Shown here: positions 18,315 to 28,258 of the stretch, in pieces
Numbering within the stretch: position 1 is the stretch's first letter
Layout of the letters: every line of letters starts with the position of its first letter
From: JASSUD01 sp031963415
Lineage (GTDB): Bacteria; Pseudomonadota; Gammaproteobacteria; Burkholderiales; Burkholderiaceae
NCBI GenBank assembly: GCA_031963415.1
Contig: JASSUI010000001.1
Span: 744,001 to 808,000, forward strand
Reading direction: 5' to 3'
Length of the DNA stretch: 64,000 nt
Made by a program: the position numbers and the translations under genes
The notes under the pieces: model-generated
Told to the model about the DNA's origin: nothing
The model's input: only the letters and a program-made list of their open reading frames with translations
The model's database searches: none

Positions 18315-20027
18315 CTAGTTACCCTGCGTTATGTTTGCAGAGCCAGGATTTGCTGCCAATGAGGCTCGATTCACTTCTATCAACTTTTCAATTTGCTTAG
18401 GGTCTAAGCGTTTCATTAGATGTTGATAAGGCTTGATAGGCTGTGTTGAAGCAAGTGGAGTATGCGCATCGCGCCAACTCAGTGGCTGAATCTGCAAAAA
18501 ACTTTCGACTTGAGCAGCAAGTTGAGGCAGCACTGGTTTTAACATCAATGTTAATAAACGGAACGCTTCTAGACTGATGCTACAACTTTGATGCAAGTCA
18601 TTTTCGCAAGCAGCATCTTTTGCCTGTTCCCATGGTTTAACCGTATCGATATAAGCATTGACTGCATCAGTTTCTTGCAGAATGGCGCGGATAGCGCGTG
18701 CGTTATCTCGCTCTTCGTAGCAAACGGCGGCGGTTGGCACAGCAGCTCGCAGACGCACTAATAGCGGATGATTCATTACGCTATCTTGCACGCAGCTATT
18801 AAAGCGTTTAACTAAAAAGCCTGCGGTGCGGCTGGCGATGTTTAAGTATTTACCCACCAAATCACTATTCACCCGCCCGACAAAATCACCGAAGTTCAAG
18901 TCGAGGTCTTCCATCGTCGTATTGAGCTTCGTAGCGAAATAGTAGCGCAGCCACTCTGGATTAAGCCCCGTCTCTATATAACTTTGCGCGGTAATAAACG
19001 TACCGCGTGACTTCGACATTTTTTTGCCATCGACAGTTAAAAAGCCGTGCGCGAACACATTGGTCGGTGTGCGATAGCCTGAAAATTTAAGCATCGCTGG
19101 CCAAAATAGCGTGTGGAAATAAAGAATATCTTTGCCGATGAAATGATATTGCTCAGCGGTGCTATCTGGCTTTACCCAATCTTCAAAATTCAGATTACGC
19201 GCTTCGCATAACGCTTTAAAACTCGCGTAATAACCCACCGGCGCATCCAACCAAACATAAAAATACTTGCCAGGCGCATCAGGAATTTCAAAACCAAAAT
19301 AAGGCGCGTCACGTGAAATATCCCAATCAGCTAGCGTCGCCTCGCCTTCATTGCCAAGCCATTCGCGCATTTTATTGGTCGCTTCAGGCTGCGCTAATTT
19401 TGCTACCCAGTCACGCAAGAAGGTTTCACAACGTTTATCAGAGAGACGGAAAAAATAATGTGTCGATTTTTTCCGTACCGGCGCTGCTCCAGAGAGTGCC
19501 GAATATGGGCGAATTAAATCAGTCGGCTGATAAGTCGCGCCACAGACTTCGCAAGAATCACCATATTGATCTTCAGCTTGGCATTTTGGGCAGGTGCCTT
19601 TGATAAAACGATCGGGCAAGAAAATTTCTTTGACGGGGTCGTATGCTTGTTCAATTTCGCGCGCTTCGATTAAACTTGCTTCGCGCAACGCGAGATAAAT
19701 TTTTTCAGAGAGCGTCTGGTTCTCAGCCGAATCCGTCGAGCCATAGTAATCAAACGAAATATTAAAGCTCTCGAAATCACGCCTATGTTCTTGCCAGACA
19801 CGCTCAATCAGCTGTTTCGGCGTCACCCCTTCTTTCTCAGCACGCAACATAATCGGCGTGCCATGCGTGTCATCCGCACTCACATAACAAACTTGATGAC
19901 CGTGCATACGCAGCGCACGCACCCAAATATCCGTTTGAATATATTCGACTAAATGACCTAAATGAATCTGTCCATTCGCATAAGGTAGCGCAGAAGTCAC
20001 AAAAATACGGCGGGGAGAGGTGGGCAT
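18315..20027 (-). CDS. metG: Methionyl-tRNA synthetase, C-terminally short
   Basis: Charges tRNA-Met with methionine. I start it at the ATG at 20027 (MPTSPRRIFVTSALPYANG), giving 570 residues; a start at 20075 would add 16 unlike residues. Class I signatures are intact: HLGH near residue 24 and KMSKS near residue 335. The zinc-knuckle cysteines are present (CPKC and CEVC). The family C-terminal tRNA-binding (Trbp111-like) domain, usual in Burkholderia enzymes of about 700 residues, is absent: the protein stops soon after IDRLDPKQ-type sequence (LMKRLDPKQIEKLIEVNR). Catalytic function should survive, since E. coli enzyme truncated to its core is active. A WD40 gene lies just downstream. Confidence 0.95.
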   Translation of the reverse strand: MPTSPRRIFVTSALPYANGQIHLGHLVEYIQTDIWVRALRMHGHQVCYVSADDTHGTPIMLRAEKEGVTPKQLIERVWQEHRRDFESFNISFDYYGSTDSAENQTLSEKIYLALREASLIEAREIEQAYDPVKEIFLPDRFIKGTCPKCQAEDQYGDSCEVCGATYQPTDLIRPYSALSGAAPVRKKSTHYFFRLSDKRCETFLRDWVAKLAQPEATNKMREWLGNEGEATLADWDISRDAPYFGFEIPDAPGKYFYVWLDAPVGYYASFKALCEARNLNFEDWVKPDSTAEQYHFIGKDILYFHTLFWPAMLKFSGYRTPTNVFAHGFLTVDGKKMSKSRGTFITAQSYIETGLNPEWLRYYFATKLNTTMEDLDLNFGDFVGRVNSDLVGKYLNIASRTAGFLVKRFNSCVQDSVMNHPLLVRLRAAVPTAAVCYEERDNARAIRAILQETDAVNAYIDTVKPWEQAKDAACENDLHQSCSISLEAFRLLTLMLKPVLPQLAAQVESFLQIQPLSWRDAHTPLASTQPIKPYQHLMKRLDPKQIEKLIEVNRASLAANPGSANITQGN

Positions 20028-20301
20028 GGGATAAAAGTGAAGTGAAGCTAGATTAGAAAGGAGGAATTCTAGCAAAGCAAGCGTACAAATTAAGGAAGCA
20101 CTTAATTCTTAACCCAGGAACACAGCATAGCGACACCGCTTTAGAGGTAACTTAATTCAGTAGCCATCAGTTCACGCATTGGCCAAGGCAAAACTCGAGG
20201 CTGTCAGTTTCTCCTCAAATGCCCCTCCCTGCTGATGCTAAACGCGGTTGGGACAATTAAAATTTGTCTGATCAACCTAATCCCATTCAAGAAGGATACG
20301 T

Positions 20302-22671
20302 ATGTTCAACCCTATTTCAAGCTCCACTACAGCATCCTACCCCGCGACACAACCATCTCTAAAAGCCACATTCCTGTCGTTGCCTATCGAAGTTCGAGAA
20401 AAAGTAGAAAATCATCTAGAAAGATGGGAGCAGATGTATCTCTTTGAAGCATTGACGAGGGTGACGCGTGAGGGCAAGCCAGTGGATTCACCCGTGTTGC
20501 AGTTACATTTGCTGCAACAAAGGATTGCGACAAAATATCATCAGAGTTTGGCCTGCTCGGACAAGAGTTTGTCCGCCTTTGCGTTGAGTCAACTGCAAAG
20601 ATTAGAGGAACAAGGGCAACTGGATAAGGCTGTTGAGAAGCGTGCCCTTTTTTGGCTATTAAGTCTTGTAGGTGATCAAGCAATATATGGCTATCTAAGG
20701 GAGAGAGTTGCACAAGATCCAGCGTTAAAGGAAAAACTACTAAGCTGGGTCGAACGCTCAAAAACAGAAAACGTGCAGCCGATGGCTGCCAATGCTTTGA
20801 CCTTGCTAGTCAAAAGCGGTGTCCAGTTTAATGGGGCAGATTTAAGGGGAATACGTGTACCTGGTGCGGATCTAAGTTTTGGGGTCTTTGATTCAGCGCA
20901 GTTGCAAGGCTCTGATTTAAGCAACACCTATCTTGTGGCGAGTTGGTTGCGTCAGGCAAATTTAAGCAACGCACAGATGGCCGGGGTGCAGTTTGATGAA
21001 TGGGCCACACTCCAAGAAAAGAGCACAGCGTATACCTGCGCTTATTCACCGGATGGGAAAAACTGTGCGATAGGTTTTGCAAATGGTGAGATCAACGTAT
21101 ACGACAAATCAAGGTGGAAAAAAATCCACACCTTAACCGGACACACCAAAGTTGTTAATAGCGTTGTGTATTCCCCCAGCGGTACTCACATTGCCTCGGG
21201 CAGTGATGACGGTACGGTGCGGCTGTGGGACGCATGCAGCGGCACCATTACGCATACCTTACGCGGGCATACCAAAGCTGTTAGGTGCATAGTGTATGCA
21301 CCTAGCGGTACTCAGATTGCCTCGGGCAGTGAAGACAAGACAGTTCGGCTATGGGACACGGCAAGCGGTGCACCGGTACACACCTTAGCAGGACACACTG
21401 GCACTGTTTTGAGCGTGGCGTATGCGCTGAGCGGGGAACGGATTGCCTCAAGCAGTGAAGACAAGACGGTGCGACTGTGGGACACGGCAAGCGGTGCTCA
21501 CGTGCAAACCTTAGAAGGGTTTACCGGCGCTATTAGGAGCGTGGCATATTCGCCCAGCCGCGCTCAGATCGCCCCCGATTTTGACAAAAGAACAGTGCGG
21601 GAGTGGGGCGCGCCCCTCCGCCCTCGCTTGTGCGCCTTAGCAGGACATACTAAAGCTGTGTTAAGCGTGGCATATTCACCCAGCGGTGCGCAGATCGCCT
21701 CCGTCAGTGGTGACAAGAGGGTGCGACTGTGGGACGCACACAGCGGTGCGTCCACGCATACCTTAAAAGGGCATACTGATTGGGTTCATAGCGTGGCATA
21801 TTCGCCCAGCGGTGCGCAGGTCGCCTCCGCCAGTAATGACAAGACGGTGCGACTGTGGGACGCACACAGCGGCGCGCCAGGGCGCACCTTAGAAGGACAT
21901 ACTGATTGGGTTTATAGCGTGGCATATTCGCCCAGCGGCGCCCAGATCGCATCTGGCAGTTGAGACCAAACAGTGCGGCTGTGGGACGCGGCAAGCGGCA
22001 CACTCAGGCATACCTTAGAAGGACATACTAATTGGGTTAATAGCGTGACATATTCGCCGAGCGGGGAGCAGATTGCCTCCGGCAGTCAGGACAAAACAGT
22101 GCGGCTGTGGGACACACACAGTGGCACAGCAGGGCTTATCCTGAAAGGACATACTTACCGGGTTAATAGCGTGGTGTATTCGCCCACTGGCACCCAGATT
22201 GCCTCCGGCAGTGAGGACAAAACAGTGCGTCTGTGGGACGCAGCAAGCGGGGCGCCCGGGCACACTTTAGTAGGACATACCGGTGCTGTGAATAGCGTGA
22301 CGTATTCGCCGAGTGGGGAGCAGATTGCCTCCGGCAGTCAGGACAAAACAGTGCGACTGTGGGAAGTGTCCTCGGGGCAATGTCTAAAAGTCATTCAAGG
22401 GTTCTCCGTTCACGTCTGCAGTGTTGCATGGAAAGCAACGTCCAAGGGGAACTATTTAGCGAGCGGGAGTTTCGATAATTCAGTGCGGCAATGGGAGATG
22501 AAAAAAAACCACGAAGGCTATAAGGTCAGACTGATTTGGAGTTCCATGCATTGGGCACTGAACGTGGCGGATACGTTAATAGATGGTGTACATGGGTTAA
22601 GCAAGATGAATAAAGCGCTGTTGAAGCAGTGTGGCGCGCAAGAAGGAATTATATTGTCAGATTTAGCCTGA
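20302..22671 (+). pseudogene. F-box-like / pentapeptide / WD40 gene C, interrupted by one stop codon
   Basis: Reading frame of 790 codons broken by a TGA at 21961-21963; the same frame resumes at once with DQTVRLWD. Paralogues have Trp, Arg, His or Asn at that position, so TGG to TGA is the simplest cause. GAAGGA precedes the ATG. F-box-like motif SLPIEVREKVENHL (residues 26-39), helical region with WVERSKTENVQPMAANAL, pentapeptides from LRGIRVPGADLSFG, then about 10 canonical 42-residue WD40 units plus divergent first and last blades. One unit (residues near 415-440) has lost the consensus (AQIAPDFDKRTVREWG). The family C-terminus (VHGLSKMNKALLKQ) is retained. It could still yield a 553-residue product or use readthrough. 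Confidence 0.85.
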
Positions 22672-22681
22672 GAGAGGATAT

Positions 22682-22970
22682 ATGGGTGAAACGACTTTGG
22701 TTGACAGCACAGATAACGAACACGAATTTCAGGCTAAATTTGATTGGCATGTCGAGGACTTAGGGCTGCGGCATGCATACATTAAATCTCGAACCCCTCG
22801 CCTTAATGGCAAAGTCGAGCGTTCTCATGGCACTGATCAACGCGAGTTTTACCAATTGCTTTCTTACACTGATAACATTGATTTGCATGCCAAATTGGCC
22901 GAATGGGAAGCTTTCTACAATTATCATCGACCTCACGGTAGTCTCCAAGGAAAAACTCCTTACGTAATAA
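22682..22970 (+). mobile_element. IS481-family transposase remnant (3' end)
   Basis: About 95 codons match the C-terminal half of the DDE integrase domain of IS481-family transposases: STDNEHEFQAKFDWHVEDLG, IKSRTPRLNGKVERSHGTDQ, WEAFYNYHRPHGSLQGKTPY. The N-terminal helix-turn-helix and first catalytic Asp are missing. No terminal inverted repeat was found. The remnant runs straight into the truncated 5' end of a Rieske oxygenase gene, so insertion or deletion involving this element probably beheaded that gene. Confidence 0.85.
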
Positions 22971-22977
22971 ATCCGTA

Positions 22978-23942
22978 TTGCTTTATCGTGACGAGAAAGG
23001 TTTGCCAGTCGCGCTTTCTAATGTTTGCCCGCATCGTTTTGCTCCCTTACATAAGGGCAAGCTTAAAGATGGGATAGTGGCATGTCCTTATCATGGATTG
23101 GAATTTGGCGCTAATGGAAGATGCGTGCACAACCCACATGGCGATGGACATATTCCAGCTAGCATGAAAGTACGCAGTTATCCCGTGCGCGAGCGTTTTA
23201 ATGGTATCTGGATTTGGGTGGGCGACGTTGAGCGTGCAGATGAAAGTTTACTACCCGATTTAGATTTTCTTGACCCTGCGCATAATGTAGTGAACTGTCG
23301 TTATATCCATCTCAAAGCGGGCTATATGTTGATTGCTGAAAATAATTTAGACGTCAGCCATCTTCAATATACGCATGCGAACACGGTAGTAGCAAAAGCA
23401 TTAGCCTCACTCGAGCAGAATATTCCCAGCAAGGGCATACCATCCGAGCAAAACGCATCATGCGCGGAGAGAAGCCACCGTCCACGATCTCAAAGGTACG
23501 GTCTATTACAGACGGCGACATACTGATAGATAGGATGCTCGATGTAAGTTGGGCTCCGCCAGGTGCAGTCACGCTGACCATACGTGTCACCCGTAGTGGA
23601 ACGGAAGAACAGATCGGCTATCCATCTAAAGGTGGCCAATTTCTAACACCCGAAACAGAAACTAGCACGCATCAATTTTTTGCTTTTGGCTTACCTGCCC
23701 ATACGGGCGAACAAGGTCAGAAATTCGTGGAGATAGCAGCTGAGTCCACCATATATCCGTTTAAAGAAGAAGACGGCCCTATTCTTGAAACACAACAAGA
23801 ATATGTCGGAAACCGTGCCTTTATGTCTTTGCAGCCTAAACTTTTAGCGGAAATAGATAATGCAGCCGCTCGGGCACGCAATTTAATGGATAAATTGATT
23901 GCTGAGGAAAAAGAAGAAGTCTCTGCTTCGCAATCTGCTTAA
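22978..23942 (+). pseudogene. Rieske ring-hydroxylating oxygenase alpha subunit (VanA-like), 5'-truncated and frameshifted
   Basis: The first frame carries the Rieske [2Fe-2S] ligands NVCPHRFAPL and VACPYHGLEF, then ENNLDVSHLQYTHAN, the start of the mononuclear-iron domain. Near 23418 the frame shifts by one base: continuing in the other frame gives QQGHTIRAKRIMRGEKPPST and then the rest of the catalytic domain to the stop at 23942. The first ~30 residues are replaced by the IS481 remnant. In the intact family such enzymes demethylate or hydroxylate aromatic substrates. Non-functional here. Confidence 0.85.
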
Positions 23943-23964
23943 CGCAACTTTAGCTGTATTGCTC

Positions 23965-24012
23965 AAGAGCCTACCTGCAATTTTTTGAGTAAAAAGTTGT
24001 TTATAGGCTCTT
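23965..24012. terminator. Long interrupted hairpin between Rieske pseudogene and ctaB
   Basis: AAGAGCCTA pairs with TAGGCTCTT. Nested inside, CAATTTTTT pairs with AAAAAGTTG around a four-base loop. The two converging genes both end here, so a shared terminator is likely. The outer arm includes the ctaB stop codon. Confidence 0.6.
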
Positions 24013-24916
24013 AAATGCTGCGCATTATTTGCAAATAATGATCGATCAACAGTGCCAAAAAAAGCAACGACAGATAGATGATCGAATAGCGGAAGGTTTG
24101 ACGAGCTAACGCATCAGAGTAGTTACGCCAAATACGCCACGCATAACGAATGAAAATAGCACCTAATGCAACTGCGGCGATCAGATATAAGACACCGCTC
24201 ATTCTCGTGGCAAATGGTAATAGCGAGACACCAAAGAGGACAAAGCTATAGAGCAAGATATGTAGACGGGTAAATTTTTCACCATGTGTAATCGGTAACA
24301 TGGGTAGATTAGCCTGCTGGTAGTCTTGCCGACGATAGAGGGCAAGCGCCCAAAAATGAGGTGGCGTCCAAACAAAAATAATCAGCACGAGAATCCAAGC
24401 TTCAGCAGGCACTGAGTTAGTTACCGCAGCCCAACCGAGTGCTGGGGGCATTGCGCCAGATGCGCCGCCTATCACAATATTTTGTGGCGTCGCTGGTTTT
24501 AAAAGCAGGGTGTAAATCAGCGCGTAGCCAATGAAAGTGGCAAGCGTGAGCCACAAGGTCAGTAAGTTGGTGAATAAATAGAGCGCGAGCATGCCAAGAG
24601 TGCCTAGACTAGTGGCAAAAATAAGAATCTGCCACGGCAAAATTTCACCACTTGCTGAAGCACGCCAAGCTGTGCGACGCATTAGCGCATCGGCTTTTTT
24701 TTCAATGAGGCAATTGATTGCAAAAGCCGCCGCGGCAAGCAACCAAATACCTAACGCTCCACCCAGTAGAGTAGGCCACGGTACGATGCCCGGGCTGGCT
24801 AGAAACATGCCAATAACTGCGCAAAACACCGCCAGTTGCGTAACGCGCGGCTTAGTTAGCGCGTAATACTGGGCTAGGCGTTGGCGGTTCAATAACGGCA
24901 CAGTGATACTTCCCAT
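24011..24916 (-). CDS. ctaB: Protohaem IX farnesyltransferase (haem O synthase)
   Basis: Adds a farnesyl group to haem B to form haem O for cytochrome oxidase, in the inner membrane. About 301 residues from the ATG at 24916; an upstream TTG at 24949 is possible, and neither start has a clear ribosome-binding site. UbiA-family features: YYALTKPRVTQLAVFCAVIG, the NCLIEKKADALMRRTAWR aspartate-rich region, and the second polar region DYQQANLPMLPITHGE. Multiple membrane helices. Last gene of the oxidase cluster here; the SCO1 gene expected next in Burkholderia is absent. Confidence 0.94.
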   Translation of the reverse strand: MGSITVPLLNRQRLAQYYALTKPRVTQLAVFCAVIGMFLASPGIVPWPTLLGGALGIWLLAAAAFAINCLIEKKADALMRRTAWRASASGEILPWQILIFATSLGTLGMLALYLFTNLLTLWLTLATFIGYALIYTLLLKPATPQNIVIGGASGAMPPALGWAAVTNSVPAEAWILVLIIFVWTPPHFWALALYRRQDYQQANLPMLPITHGEKFTRLHILLYSFVLFGVSLLPFATRMSGVLYLIAAVALGAIFIRYAWRIWRNYSDALARQTFRYSIIYLSLLFLALLIDHYLQIMRSI

Positions 24917-24963
24917 AAAGCTAATCGTCAATCTTAATAATTTGTGCAAAGGGTATTAATTCT

Positions 24964-25100
24964 TTAGAACCTATTCAGGACTTCGAAACAGGAAAATATT
25001 AAAGTGATGAGTATGCATGTTGAGGTTTGTTCATCACCACAACATAGGCCAATGAAATCCCTTATTCTGCCTTTCTGAAAGATGATAAACGGGTTCTAAG
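24964..25100. repeat. Family-2-like palindromic repeat, degraded
   Basis: Starts TTAGAACCTATTCAGG and ends AAACGGGTTCTAAG, complementary in large part, with internal remnants of the family-2 sequence (CATGTTGAGG, ATCACC). It fills the ctaA-ctaB gap. Confidence 0.5.
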
Positions 25101-25106
25101 TCACAC

Positions 25107-26177
25107 TCATTGCGGCTGACGACGCGCAGCGGCAATTCGATAATTCAAACCTACGCTCAATAACACTAATACAGCCGCACCACCATTATGAGCTAGTGCA
25201 ATCAATAGCGGCCATTTCAGCACAATATTAGAGAGGCCAGTAGCAAACTGTACAACCAGCATAATCAACAGCCCTGTTGCCCATGGGCGTAATGCGCTGA
25301 AATGACGTAGCTGCATCCCTAACCAAGCCAGGTACGCTAACACCACAATAGCAAAGGTACGATGCGTCCAATGTATTGCTACGATTGCCTGCTGCATGAT
25401 TAATTCATCACCCGGTACCCGACCTAATGTGCGCCATACCTCAAAGCCTCGCGCAAAATTCATCGGTGGCAGCCAAGCGCCATTGCAAGTCGGAAAATCT
25501 GTACACGCCAGCATCGCATAGTTTGCGCTGACCCAACCGCCGAGTGTAATTTGCACAGTTAGCAAGCCCAGTCCAATCAGCGCTGCTGGCTGCCAATGTA
25601 CTAGTGTTGGATCTTGCTTTGATATCACAGTACGACTCGAGGCGAACCAACCTAATGCGCCAAGCAACGTGATGCCTAGCAGCAAATGTGTTGTCACCAC
25701 CCAAGGCTCTAGTTTTAAAGTCACGGTCCAAGCACCAAACGCACCTTGCAAACAAATCAGCCCGAGCAAACCAAGCGGCCAAGCTAAAGGAATACGCGAC
25801 GTTTTACGCTTCAGAAAAGCTAAGACCACCTGCGCGACAATCAATACACCCAAAGTCATCGCCAGGTAACGATGAATCATCTCAATCCATGCTTTTGTCA
25901 TCGTCACCGGCCCATTAGGTAGCGCCTGCTGCGCGGCATGAATTTCTGCCTGCGCAATCAATGGCGATGATGTGCCATAACACCCGGGCCAATCAGGACA
26001 GCCAAGGCCAGAGTCTGTCAAACGTGTGAAACTACCGAAAATAATCAGATCAAGTGTTAGCCAAACCGTTACCCATACCAGCTTGCCAAACTTATCGGTT
26101 TCTTTATGCGTCAATACATAAACCAGCGGGATAAACGCTAGGCTGAGACCGATGAGAGCCAATTGCAAAATGAACAT
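25107..26177 (-). CDS. ctaA: Haem A synthase (COX15/CtaA)
   Basis: Oxidises haem O to haem A for cytochrome c oxidase. 356 residues, about eight membrane helices. Haem-ligand histidine regions are visible: WIEMIHRYLAMTLG, VVTTHLLLGITLLG, AIHWTHRTFAIVV and ALAHNGGAAVLV. The conserved early stretch FTRLTDSGLGCPDWPGCYG contains the paired cysteines typical of this family. Order SURF1, thioredoxin-like, ctaA, ctaB matches Burkholderia. Confidence 0.95.
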   Translation of the reverse strand: MFILQLALIGLSLAFIPLVYVLTHKETDKFGKLVWVTVWLTLDLIIFGSFTRLTDSGLGCPDWPGCYGTSSPLIAQAEIHAAQQALPNGPVTMTKAWIEMIHRYLAMTLGVLIVAQVVLAFLKRKTSRIPLAWPLGLLGLICLQGAFGAWTVTLKLEPWVVTTHLLLGITLLGALGWFASSRTVISKQDPTLVHWQPAALIGLGLLTVQITLGGWVSANYAMLACTDFPTCNGAWLPPMNFARGFEVWRTLGRVPGDELIMQQAIVAIHWTHRTFAIVVLAYLAWLGMQLRHFSALRPWATGLLIMLVVQFATGLSNIVLKWPLLIALAHNGGAAVLVLLSVGLNYRIAAARRQPQ

Positions 26178-26301
26178 GTTGTGAATGTCTTTCTTTTCTA
26201 CAAATTTACGCAGTTAGCACGCACATTAGGATTTCTACGTCATCCCAACATAGGCTAATAAAATCCTCTGTTCCGCCTTGCTGAAATATCAGGAACAGAT
26301 T

Positions 26302-26490
26302 CTAAGAACCTGTTCATAATCTTTTAAAAAAGCGACTTAGAGGCTTGTATAAGCTCATGTTGGGGTTCCTTCGTCACCCCAACCTACGACTTTTCGGCAA
26401 ATTTTGTAGGTTGGGGTGACGAAGGAACCCCAAGTGACAGCTAATAACCTCACAAAACACTCTTCTTTGAGATTATGAACAGGCTCTAAG
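26302..26490. repeat. Family-2 palindromic repeat, copy b
   Basis: Nearly identical over its length to the copy at 3306-3495, with CTAAG at both outer edges and arms AACCTGTTCATAATCT / AGATTATGAACAGG. A degenerate fragment of similar sequence (26216-26301) abuts it on the left. The inner palindrome around CACCCCAACCTACGACTTTT is intact. Confidence 0.78.
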
Positions 26491-26516
26491 ACAGAGCGGT
26501 GTCACCCTTTCCTCCT

Positions 26517-27179
26517 CTAACCAATACCCGACCATTTCAATAATTTGGTCAAATCTTTATTGATCTTAGTCGGGTCAGCATTCTTTGGAAAACGCATCAT
26601 TAAATTGCCATTCGGGTCGATCAGATAGATGTGATCTGTCATTGCAGTGTTTGCTTCAGCAGGCAACCAATCGGCTAATGCACTGGCATCAGCTTGCAGC
26701 AAACGAATATTAGGGTAGAGGCTTGTAATGGTGGTGGCGACTGGCGCATTGTCTGTGCGGAGCCAAATGGTATCGACACGTTCGCGCTCGTTGCCTTGCG
26801 CGGCGCGTATTTGACGCATGAAATACAGTTTCTTAACGCACTTCTCCGCGCAAGTGCTGGCATCGACCATTAGCATGAGCCACTTGCCGCTTAGTGTATG
26901 CATTGGCACCAAACCATCATGCTCAGTACGCACCGTAAGCGTGGCAGGGATGGGACGCTGCGGCTCAAGCAAGGTGCCGTAGTTAATCACAGCCCCAGAC
27001 GGTTTAAAGAAGTAGTACGTTAAATAAGCAGCAATCGCAGGCGCTAGGGAAATTGCAGCAACCAGCCAAAGTACCCACGCACGGCGGCGTTTAAGCGGTT
27101 TTTGCGCGACATGGGTTGATTCGCTGCGCGAGGCTACGCTGTCTGACCATGTTGGTGAAGTACGATAAGTTTTTGCCAT
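26517..27179 (-). CDS. Membrane-anchored SCO/thioredoxin-like oxidase assembly protein
   Basis: 220 residues. A cytoplasmic N-terminus (about 30 residues, basic) is followed by one membrane anchor (WVLWLVAAISLAPAIAAYL) and a periplasmic thioredoxin-fold domain. That domain has the cysteine pair CAEKC (after MLMVDAS), resembling the copper-binding CxxxC of SCO1. The gene sits between SURF1 and ctaA, where Burkholderia carries an equivalent, poorly named gene. A copper-delivery or thiol role in oxidase assembly is inferred. Confidence 0.8.
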   Translation of the reverse strand: MAKTYRTSPTWSDSVASRSESTHVAQKPLKRRRAWVLWLVAAISLAPAIAAYLTYYFFKPSGAVINYGTLLEPQRPIPATLTVRTEHDGLVPMHTLSGKWLMLMVDASTCAEKCVKKLYFMRQIRAAQGNERERVDTIWLRTDNAPVATTITSLYPNIRLLQADASALADWLPAEANTAMTDHIYLIDPNGNLMMRFPKNADPTKINKDLTKLLKWSGIG

Positions 27180-27182
27180 TTT

Positions 27183-27908
27183 TTACTCACTTGCTACATC
27201 GCGTTTCGCGCTGCGCACAGCGCAATACAAACCCAGAATCAGTGCAACCGCAGACATTGCCCACCATTGCACCATATAGCCGTAGTTACGCTCAACACCG
27301 GCCATTGCAGCTGGCCATTCGCGTATCAGGTGATCGTTTATATCATTGTTGGTTTGTTGGATTAAGAACGGTTGCAGCGGCAAACCTGTTTCTGCTCGAT
27401 ACTGTTCAATCTCTAGGTTTTGTCGAATTTTAGTATGCGCAGCCGAACCACCCTTCCCTAATTCAAATAAGCGAGGCGGATGCGCGCGCGCAATTCCCCT
27501 CACTTTGACCTCACCAACCGGTGTCTCATACGGAGCCAGTGCAGTGCGTTGCGAAACATCGCGTGGTAACCAGCCACGCTCTACCAGCACATAACCGCCA
27601 TCGTTAAGCGCCAGCGGCATCAGTACATAAAAGCCAGGAATACCGTTATGCGGTCGATTATCCAGATACACCGCATACTCAGGCATAAAATGACCTTGCG
27701 CGCTAACGGGCCGAAATTCAATCTCGCTTAAAGGAATAAGCTTCGCACCTACTGGCACTGGCGCTGCTTGCTCAAAACGGGCTAATCGCGCCGCCAACGC
27801 TTCTTTTTCGTGTGCACGCGCGCGCTGCCAGAAGCCCAAACGTAACGTCAGTGCTACCACAGCGAGCACTAACAACGCCGGCCAGAAACGTATTTTTAAG
27901 CGCAACAT
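27183..27908 (-). CDS. SURF1 family cytochrome oxidase assembly protein
   Basis: 241 residues with the SURF1 plan: an N-terminal membrane helix (FWPALLVLAVVALTLRLGFW), a periplasmic domain with FYVLMPLALNDGGYVLVERG, and a C-terminal helix (WWAMSAVALILGLYCAV). SURF1 proteins help insert haem A into subunit I. The thioredoxin-like gene begins three bases after its stop. Confidence 0.93.
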   Translation of the reverse strand: MLRLKIRFWPALLVLAVVALTLRLGFWQRARAHEKEALAARLARFEQAAPVPVGAKLIPLSEIEFRPVSAQGHFMPEYAVYLDNRPHNGIPGFYVLMPLALNDGGYVLVERGWLPRDVSQRTALAPYETPVGEVKVRGIARAHPPRLFELGKGGSAAHTKIRQNLEIEQYRAETGLPLQPFLIQQTNNDINDHLIREWPAAMAGVERNYGYMVQWWAMSAVALILGLYCAVRSAKRDVASE

Positions 27909-28036
27909 TCAATTAACCCTTTGCAGATAGGCCACTCTTGATAAAGAATACCGATCTAGTGAGCGGTATTGAAAAATCTATGACTCACCTCTGACAGCCT
28001 AAAAGCCTAAACTGATTCTCAGGAAACATTTACGAC

Positions 28037-28258
28037 ATGTCTACTATGCCTATTTTCGTTGCTATCGTCTTCTCTCTGATTATCGCCAGCATGGGCTGCG
28101 CGCTTTATTTTATGATGCACGACCGTGGTACCACCAAACGCATGGTGTACTCGCTGATGCTACGCGTTGGCTTATCGATCGGCCTTTTCTTATTCATCCT
28201 ATTTGCTTATTGGATGAACTGGATTCAAAGCACTGGTATCCGCTACGTTAGTCACTAG
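28037..28258 (+). CDS. Twin transmembrane protein (DUF2909)
   Basis: 73 residues and two membrane helices (IFVAIVFSLIIASMGCALYF and VGLSIGLFLFILFAYW) joined by a basic loop DRGTTKRMVYSLML. It lies on the opposite strand to its neighbours, as in the Burkholderia oxidase cluster. AGGAAA upstream is a plausible ribosome-binding site. Role in oxidase assembly is guessed from context only. Confidence 0.88.
   Translation: MSTMPIFVAIVFSLIIASMGCALYFMMHDRGTTKRMVYSLMLRVGLSIGLFLFILFAYWMNWIQSTGIRYVSH

Noticed and set aside
21973..22671. Separate WD40 gene downstream of the stop in gene C
   Set aside because: It is in the same frame, begins mid-blade and lacks a ribosome-binding site; it is the distal part of the same broken gene.
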